A program made the position numbers and the translations under genes. A stretch of 33,899 nt of DNA, taken from Verrucomicrobiaceae bacterium. GTDB taxonomy: Bacteria; Verrucomicrobiota; Verrucomicrobiia; Verrucomicrobiales; Akkermansiaceae. The notes below the pieces were generated by a model, which worked only from the letters and a program-made list of their open reading frames with translations, had not been told where the DNA came from and searched no databases. The stretch's first letter is position 1. Each line of letters starts with the position of its first letter. The stretch covers positions 1-33,899 of the forward strand of contig JAACFN010000004.1 of assembly GCA_009937455.1 (NCBI GenBank). Direction: 5' to 3'. Below are positions 27,771-33,899 of the stretch, piece by piece.

Positions 27771-29114
27771 ATGAAGGCATACTTTATCCGCAGGTTCATG
27801 CTTGTACCCATCACCTTGTTGGGGGTGACCTTGATTGTGTTTACCCTGACACGATTTATGCCGGGTAGCCCAATCGAGCGTGCGATGCAGCGTGCCGCGC
27901 AGAGTGATGAGAATACCAAGTCCTCGTCAGACAATCAAAATCAGGCAGGGCTCAGTGACGAAGATCTTGAGGTTCTGGAAGAGGAATACGGCTACGATAA
28001 GCCGATTCCTGTGGCATACATTCAGTGGCTTGGGCTTTGGCCGCGTGAGCGCCAGATCAGCAAGGCTGAAATTCGTGCCCAGCGAGAGGATGTGATCGGT
28101 CATAAACTCATTGAGGACCCTGAGAATGAAGCTCTGGTTGTGCTGAAGGGGAGTGGTCGCCAGGTTCTGGTGAATAAAAAAGCTCTAGGTGACGCGGTGT
28201 TTGTAGACAATGGTCAAAAGATTACCGAAGCGGGGTGGCAGGTGCGCATTGAGTCCCCAGAAGACCGAGCGCAGCGCTGGGCCAGAAGAAATGAGCAACC
28301 AGCGGCTAGTGCGCCTGCTAAGCCTTACCGCGCAGTGGTCTATAAAGAGCGCATCTCTGGATTGTTTCAAGGGGATCTGGGGAGGTCATCCACCTACCAA
28401 GACAAGGTCTCGGATATGATTCTCGAGCGCATTCCCATTGCGGTCTACTTTGGGTTGCTATCAACAATCATTATTTACTCGGTTTGTATTCCACTGGGAA
28501 TTCTCAAGGCGATTAAGCATCGGACGTTTATTGATAACGCCAGCTCGGTTCTCGTTTTTGTCGGTTACTCAATCCCGGGCTTCGCACTTGGGGCCTTGTT
28601 GTTGGTATATCTGGGAGCTCGCATGGGCTGGTTCCCACTCTTTGGTTTGACCAGCCCTGGAGCTGAGGATCTCAGCAGGTGGGAGCAGATCAAGGACTTG
28701 GCACATCATACGGTGCTGCCACTTTCATGCTACATTGTCGGAGGTTTTGCCTACACAACAATGATGATGAAAAATAATCTTATGGATAATCTTGCGGCTG
28801 ACTATGTGCGCACGGCGGTGTCCAAGGGGGTGAGTTTTCGCTGGGCGGTATTCAAACATGCCTTTAGGAACTCCTTTATCCCGATTGCTACGAGTTTAGG
28901 AGGCTTGGTGACCATTTTTGTCAGCGGAAGCATGCTTGTGGAAACAGTATTTGATATTCAAGGTTTTGGTTTGTTGCAGTTCCAGGCGATTATGGATCGT
29001 GATAATTCGGTGATTATGGGCACTCTGACCATCGCGGCTTTTCTGATGCTGATCGGTAATATTCTCTCTGATATCATCGTTGCGATGATTGATCCACGTA
29101 TCAAATTCCACTAA
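27771..29114 (+). CDS. peptide ABC transporter permease, YejB/OppB-like, with a large insert
   Basis: RRFMLVPITLLGVTLIVFTLTRFMPGSPIERAM; YGYDKPIPVAYIQWL ... GLFQGDLGRSSTYQDKV; EAA-like DYVRTAVSKGVSFRWAVFKHAFRNSFIP. Confidence 0.9.
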   Translation: MKAYFIRRFMLVPITLLGVTLIVFTLTRFMPGSPIERAMQRAAQSDENTKSSSDNQNQAGLSDEDLEVLEEEYGYDKPIPVAYIQWLGLWPRERQISKAEIRAQREDVIGHKLIEDPENEALVVLKGSGRQVLVNKKALGDAVFVDNGQKITEAGWQVRIESPEDRAQRWARRNEQPAASAPAKPYRAVVYKERISGLFQGDLGRSSTYQDKVSDMILERIPIAVYFGLLSTIIIYSVCIPLGILKAIKHRTFIDNASSVLVFVGYSIPGFALGALLLVYLGARMGWFPLFGLTSPGAEDLSRWEQIKDLAHHTVLPLSCYIVGGFAYTTMMMKNNLMDNLAADYVRTAVSKGVSFRWAVFKHAFRNSFIPIATSLGGLVTIFVSGSMLVETVFDIQGFGLLQFQAIMDRDNSVIMGTLTIAAFLMLIGNILSDIIVAMIDPRIKFH

Positions 29115-29115
29115 C

Positions 29116-30741
29116 ATGATGTTTCGCAAAATAGGCTGGCTGCTTGTGTTGGGAGGGGTGTTATCCGCTCTTGGTGAGTTGCTGTTATTGCAACTCCCCA
29201 CTCTGCGCTGGCCCTTTGATGTCAGTAGGGAGCTGGGCTGGTTAAATACTGGCGGTGATGAAAGTCCATTGCTTTGGTTCGGCTGGCTCAGCGTGATGCT
29301 GATGATAGGAGGCGGGGTATCGTTACTGATTAAATTCCCCAGAGGGTTTCAGTTCACACCGATTACCCAGCGCCGCATTGATCGCTTTTGTTCGATCAAG
29401 CGTGGCCACCGTGCCTTTGTCATTGTCGGTGTGCTTGCATTGATTGCTGCTCTAGATCAACTCATTGTTGGCAATGAGCCGCTGCTGATGAAGTATGATG
29501 GCCGTTATTATTCTCCTGCGCTAGAGCGTTATTATGAGACAAGTGAGAGTGGTGATCATGTGATGTTTAAAGGCAGGCACTTTGGGCTTTCCGGTGATGC
29601 TGCCGAGTCAAAGCCCGATTATCGCTTGCTTAACAAAAGCTTTGAAGAACAGGGAGGGGGAGATTGGATTTTAATGCCTCTTGTTCCATACGCCGCGACG
29701 CAGGACACCGTCCGGGTGCCAACCCTGGAGCTCGAAATACGGGATGATGGCCTGCTCTACCATCCCAGTGCCAAACAGCCCTTCTCAGGATTGGCTACCA
29801 AGGTTTATGATCTGAACGACCCAGGTAAAATGCATCTGCGCTACCGATACCGCCAAGGGCTTAGGGAGGGTGTGGCAGATGGATGGGATGAAGGTCGGGT
29901 CCGTATCTACGGAGCTCAGTATCGTGCCGGTGAGCTCGTCTCCGATCAGTTCATGGGCGAGGGCAGCAAGGATGATTTCCTCAATAGGGAGAGCTCAGCG
30001 CTGAGTATGATCTATTATGCCCCCTCACCACCCAGCTTGAAAATGAATCATGTTCTGGGCACTACTCCGCAGGGTTATGATGTGCTTGCCTACCTCTACG
30101 GTGGCCTGCAGGTAAACTTTAAAGCAGCGATTTTTTACATTCCTGCTGTTTACGTCATTGGTATTACGGTGGGGCTTTTGATGGGGTTTTTTGGCGGGGT
30201 GTTTGATCTGGTTGTGCAGCGTTTGATTGAGGTGTTTTCCAATATCCCATTTTTGTTTGTGATCATCATTGTGAGTTCTTCTGTGCCCATTGCGATCAAG
30301 GAAAAATCAGGCCTAGGTGTGATTCTATTGATTCTTGTGGTGTTTGGTTGGATGGGCATGACCTACCTCATGCGGACAGCAGCATTGAAAGAAAAAGCCC
30401 GTGATTATGTGGCCGCGAGTCGCGTGATTGGCTGTGGCACGCCGCGCATTATTTTTAAACACATCCTTCCCAATGCGGTGGCCATCCTGGTGACCTTGGT
30501 TCCCTTTTCTATCTCGGGACTCATCATGGGTCTGACCTCGCTTGATTACCTCGGCTTTGGCTTGCCACCAAAATACGCGACTTGGGGTACACTGCTTAAA
30601 GAGGGGTTGGGCAATCTTTCTGCTCCATGGCTGGTAAGCTCGGCTTTCGTTTGCCTGGTTGCTTTATTGATCCTCGTCACTTTCATCGGGGAGGCAGTGA
30701 GGGAAGCGTTTGATCCCAAAAAATTCACCTATTACAAGTAA
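29116..30741 (+). CDS. peptide ABC transporter permease, YejE/OppC-like, with a YwqK/MORN-like insert
   Basis: MKYDGRYYSPALERYYE...PDYRLLNKSFEEQGGGDWILMPLVPY (YejE-like), YAPSPPSLKMNHVLGTTPQGYDVLAYLYGG, EAA-like DYVAASRVIGCGTPRIIFKHILPN. Start placed just after the upstream stop; the track ORF starts at 29089. Confidence 0.87.
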   Translation: MMFRKIGWLLVLGGVLSALGELLLLQLPTLRWPFDVSRELGWLNTGGDESPLLWFGWLSVMLMIGGGVSLLIKFPRGFQFTPITQRRIDRFCSIKRGHRAFVIVGVLALIAALDQLIVGNEPLLMKYDGRYYSPALERYYETSESGDHVMFKGRHFGLSGDAAESKPDYRLLNKSFEEQGGGDWILMPLVPYAATQDTVRVPTLELEIRDDGLLYHPSAKQPFSGLATKVYDLNDPGKMHLRYRYRQGLREGVADGWDEGRVRIYGAQYRAGELVSDQFMGEGSKDDFLNRESSALSMIYYAPSPPSLKMNHVLGTTPQGYDVLAYLYGGLQVNFKAAIFYIPAVYVIGITVGLLMGFFGGVFDLVVQRLIEVFSNIPFLFVIIIVSSSVPIAIKEKSGLGVILLILVVFGWMGMTYLMRTAALKEKARDYVAASRVIGCGTPRIIFKHILPNAVAILVTLVPFSISGLIMGLTSLDYLGFGLPPKYATWGTLLKEGLGNLSAPWLVSSAFVCLVALLILVTFIGEAVREAFDPKKFTYYK

Positions 30742-32933
30742 TGTCGATGCTGCACCAATCCATTTTGAAAGGCTCGTTGACGATCATGCTTGCCTGTTGT
30801 TTCTCTGGTTGTGATCGAAAAGAGGAAGTGGTTGAGCGCAGTCTTGGTTTGGAAGCATTCATTCCCCAATACAATCGTTATATTAAGGATTGGCTTGCCA
30901 CGGAGAAGGCGGGGTTTGAAAAGATCATCGAGGAGTCGGTGCAGGCACTAGCCGCTGCTACGGAGAAGGAGAGGCCGGGTATTGAAGACCAGATTGATGA
31001 AGCCCAGAGAGCCAAGAGTAGAATCGAATACCGGCAGGCCTTGGGAGATTATTTTGCAATCAAGCAGGAGTCTGATCTGCCCGCCGGCCTAGTGTGGGAA
31101 GACGGAATGGGTGAGCCAGAGATCGGTGACCCGAGAGCAACCAAGGGAGGGGTGTTTAATTTTTATATGCTGCAATTTCCGCCCACGGTTCGGCCTTTTG
31201 GTAAGGAATCTAATAACAACTTTCGGGGAAGGCTATATGATGAGATCGAAGTGTCTTTGGTTGGTATGCATCCTCTGACGAATAAGGTTATCCCCGGAGT
31301 AGCACGTAAGTGGGCAGTAAGTGAGGATGGCCAGACTGTGTATTACGAGCTGGATCCAGATGCGAAGTTTAATGATGGCGTTGCTGTGCGCCCGCAAGAT
31401 TTTCACACCTTTGTCTATATACGTGTTTCAGATAATGTCTCTGATCCCTATGCAAAGCAGTATTTTAGAGCTCAGATAGCCCAAGTGGCTACTTATGGTG
31501 ATCGTTATGTATCGGTTACCCTGCCCGAGCCCAAACCTCTGATGCCATTGTTCGCCTCGATAAGTCCTGCCGCATCTCATTTTTACCAAGATTATGGCGC
31601 TGACTATGTAGATCGCTACCAGTGGAAAGTAGCACCGACTATGGGCGCCTATTACGTCAGGGATGAGGACATCCAAAAAGGGGTTTCGATCACCTTGACG
31701 CGTGCCAAAGATTGGTGGGCTAAGGATAAGAGGTATTACCAGCACCGTTTTAATCCTGATAAAATCGTCTACACGACGATCCGGGATGACTCGAAGGCTT
31801 TCGAACTTTTCCGTGCCGGTCAACTCGATGTGTATTATCTCACCCGTCCTGACCTCTGGTATGAGAAAACAGAGATCAGGCCGGTTTACGAGGGTCACAT
31901 AGAACGCTACAAGTTCTACACTCAATACCCGAGGGTGCCACGTGGCGCCTACCTAAATGTGATCAGGCCGATGCTCAAGGATGTGGATACTCGAAGGGGT
32001 ATCGCTCACGCATTAAATTGGCAGAAGGTGATTGATGTGATTTTCCGTGGGGATTTCTCACGCCTCCAGCAAATGAGCCAGGGCTTCGGCCCTTATACCA
32101 ATCCTGATGTGAAAGCGCGTGAGTTTTCCCCTTCAAAGGCGCGTGAGTACTTTGCTGAGGCGGGATATACGGAGGAGGATTCGGACGGAATCCTGCGCAA
32201 GCCGTCTGGAGATCGGCTCGCGATAAATATGACCTACCCTCGGGCTTCTGATTACCCGAAGATTGTGGCAATTCTCAAAGAGGAGGCGCAAAAAGCAGGC
32301 ATGGAGCTTCGAGCTGACGGCCAGGAGGCTACGGTGTTTTATAAAACAGTCATGAAAAAAGAGCATGATATGGTGATCTGGGGCTGGGGGGCGACACCTC
32401 CTTTTCCTCGCTACTATCAGTTTTTTCACTCTAAGAATGCCGTTGATATCGATGGCAAAGCAAAACCACAGACCAACAATATCAACAGTTACTCCGATCC
32501 TCATATGGATAAAATCGTCACTGCATTACGCAATGCCCGCACTACGGAGGAGGTTAAAAAATATAGCTGGGAAGTGCAGCAAATGGTGCACGATGAGGCG
32601 CTGTTCTCACCCGCGTGGATGACGGACTACGTGCGTATTGGTTCCTGGCGCTGGGTGCGTTGGCCGGACACCGAGCATACGCCATTTAATGTGCCCACTA
32701 TCTATGAACCCTTGGAGAGCTATGTGCTCTGGATTGACGAGGAGCGCAAGCAGGAGACGCTCAAGGCAATGCGTAAAAAGCAAAGCTTCCCAGAGGTGCA
32801 GCGTGTAATTGATGTCTTCAAAGACGGCATCAAGCTAAAGGAGTCGCCGCCTGCACCAGAGCTGAACGATCAAGAGCAGCAGCCCCTCGACACAGAAGTA
32901 TTTGATGATGAGAAAGGAGCTCAAGGTGAGTGA
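30741..32933 (+). CDS. peptide ABC transporter substrate-binding lipoprotein, YejA-like, with N-terminal helical extension
   Basis: LACCFSGC lipobox; FNFYMLQFPPTVRPFGKESNNNFRGRLYDE, NDGVAVRPQDF, PRVPRGAYLNVIRPMLKDVDTRRGIAHALNWQKVI; TAATG overlap with the preceding permease. Confidence 0.87.
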   Translation: MSMLHQSILKGSLTIMLACCFSGCDRKEEVVERSLGLEAFIPQYNRYIKDWLATEKAGFEKIIEESVQALAAATEKERPGIEDQIDEAQRAKSRIEYRQALGDYFAIKQESDLPAGLVWEDGMGEPEIGDPRATKGGVFNFYMLQFPPTVRPFGKESNNNFRGRLYDEIEVSLVGMHPLTNKVIPGVARKWAVSEDGQTVYYELDPDAKFNDGVAVRPQDFHTFVYIRVSDNVSDPYAKQYFRAQIAQVATYGDRYVSVTLPEPKPLMPLFASISPAASHFYQDYGADYVDRYQWKVAPTMGAYYVRDEDIQKGVSITLTRAKDWWAKDKRYYQHRFNPDKIVYTTIRDDSKAFELFRAGQLDVYYLTRPDLWYEKTEIRPVYEGHIERYKFYTQYPRVPRGAYLNVIRPMLKDVDTRRGIAHALNWQKVIDVIFRGDFSRLQQMSQGFGPYTNPDVKAREFSPSKAREYFAEAGYTEEDSDGILRKPSGDRLAINMTYPRASDYPKIVAILKEEAQKAGMELRADGQEATVFYKTVMKKEHDMVIWGWGATPPFPRYYQFFHSKNAVDIDGKAKPQTNNINSYSDPHMDKIVTALRNARTTEEVKKYSWEVQQMVHDEALFSPAWMTDYVRIGSWRWVRWPDTEHTPFNVPTIYEPLESYVLWIDEERKQETLKAMRKKQSFPEVQRVIDVFKDGIKLKESPPAPELNDQEQQPLDTEVFDDEKGAQGE

Positions 32934-33899
32934 TAACCTTTTAGAAGTCAAAGATCTCATCACCGCCTTCCGCATGGAAGATGGCGATTGGTTACGCGCT
33001 GTTGATGGTGTCTCCTTCCGAGTGCCCAAGGGCAAAACCGTGGGTATTGTGGGTGAGTCTGGCTGCGGCAAGAGTGTGACGGCAATGTCGATAGTCGGTC
33101 TGCTACCCAAGCCTATGGGACATATTCTGGAAGGTGAGGTGATATTTAAGGGTGAAGATTTACGCACAGCCAGTGATGGACGAATGCACCAGATTAGGGG
33201 CGGAGAAATTGGAGTTATTTTCCAAGAGCCTATGATGGCGCTCAATCCATGCCATCGTATTGGCAAACAAATCAGCGAGTCACTTATTTTACATCGAGGT
33301 TTGAGTAAGCGTGAGGCGCTCGTGGAGTCTATTAGCTTACTTGAGAAGGTCGGCATCCCAGCGCCTGAAAGACGTGTGATGGAATACCCACACCAGCTCT
33401 CTGGCGGCATGCGTCAGCGAATCGTTATCGCCATCGCCTTGGCATGTAAACCCGACTTGCTGATTGCCGATGAGCCGACCACGGCCCTGGATGTCACTGT
33501 GCAGTCTCAAATTTTAGAACTCATTGAGGACTTACAACGTGAAATGGGCATGTCCACGATTCTTATTACTCATGATCTCGGGGTGATTGCTGGTCATTGT
33601 GATGAGGTGGTGGTCATGTATGCTGGCAGGGTGGTGGAGCGTGCGCCGGTTAAAGAACTCTACGGCGCACCGCAGCACGCCTATACTAAGGGATTATTGA
33701 GCGCGATTCCAACACTTGAAACACCGCGTAAATCGAGACTCAAAACCATCGAAGGGCAGGTGGCGTCCATTCGTGAATTTGTCCTCGGTTGCCGCTTCTG
33801 CCAACGCATGGAGCGAGATGGGGAAACGCTGACCGAGCGTGCGCCATTCATAGAAATATCGAAAGATCACTGGGTGGAGGCTTGCCCCAAGTGTGTTGA
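32926..33899 (+). CDS. oligopeptide ABC transporter ATP-binding protein, OppD-like (runs off window end)
   Basis: GTG start with AAGGAG six nt upstream; MSDNLLEVKDLITAFRMEDGDWLRAVDGVSFRVPKGKTVGIVGESGCGKSVTAMSI (Walker A), YPHQLSGGMRQR (signature), LLIADEPTTALDVT (Walker B), C-terminal GCRFCQRM...ACPKC. Not in the supplied ORF track. Confidence 0.92.
   Translation, partial: MSDNLLEVKDLITAFRMEDGDWLRAVDGVSFRVPKGKTVGIVGESGCGKSVTAMSIVGLLPKPMGHILEGEVIFKGEDLRTASDGRMHQIRGGEIGVIFQEPMMALNPCHRIGKQISESLILHRGLSKREALVESISLLEKVGIPAPERRVMEYPHQLSGGMRQRIVIAIALACKPDLLIADEPTTALDVTVQSQILELIEDLQREMGMSTILITHDLGVIAGHCDEVVVMYAGRVVERAPVKELYGAPQHAYTKGLLSAIPTLETPRKSRLKTIEGQVASIREFVLGCRFCQRMERDGETLTERAPFIEISKDHWVEACPKCV

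Noticed and set aside
1-33899. selA/selB/selD or tRNA-Sec genes in the window
   Set aside because: I looked for these as support for the selenoprotein and recognised none, nor any tRNA or rRNA gene. Absence from this window says nothing about the genome.
33897-33899. TGA at the window end as the OppD stop
   Set aside because: It is out of frame with the gene starting at 32926; the in-frame reading is ...AAG TGT GTT GA, so the gene continues past the window.
1-33899. CRISPR array, transposase, integrase or phage genes
   Set aside because: No spaced direct repeats or mobile-element proteins were recognised; the only tandem repeat is within the kinase coding sequence.

Overview
The window is a 33.9 kb chromosomal segment with mostly housekeeping content. 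Gene content and protein style (small lipoproteins, a TIGR04073-like protein, a YwqK-like insert) suggest Verrucomicrobiota; this taxonomy is inference. Recognisable genes: malQ, an operon prfB-gmk-coaC-coaB (minus strand), recO, a TPR protein, pepP-like, nadK, a thioredoxin-like lipoprotein, ileS, lspA, a DUF2062 protein, a Ser/Thr kinase with HEAT-like repeats, a ClpX-like AAA+ ATPase and recR. A 12 kb transport/amino-acid locus follows: DUF1611 (DgcN-like) - alanine/ornithine racemase-like - OppA/B/C-type transporter on the minus strand, divergent from a YejB/YejE/YejA-like - OppD system on the plus strand. The most interesting signal is a thioredoxin-like lipoprotein (9846-10424) whose ORF is split by one in-frame TGA at the first cysteine position of the CGPC motif (T-[TGA]-G-P-C). 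A SECIS-like hairpin (6 bp stem plus one G-U pair, loop CGUGCU) begins 16 nt downstream, so this is a strong candidate for an unannotated selenoprotein. Other non-standard decoding: a canonical prfB +1 frameshift (AGGAGG UAC CUU UGA C), and a racemase gene with no ATG/GTG/TTG upstream of its PLP lysine but a well-spaced GGAG before an ATC codon. Also notable: a YwqK/MORN-like insert in the YejE-like permease, and a ClpX-like ATPase without the N-terminal zinc domain and with a Met-rich segment where the RKH loop is expected. All product names come from reading the translations; no database search was run.
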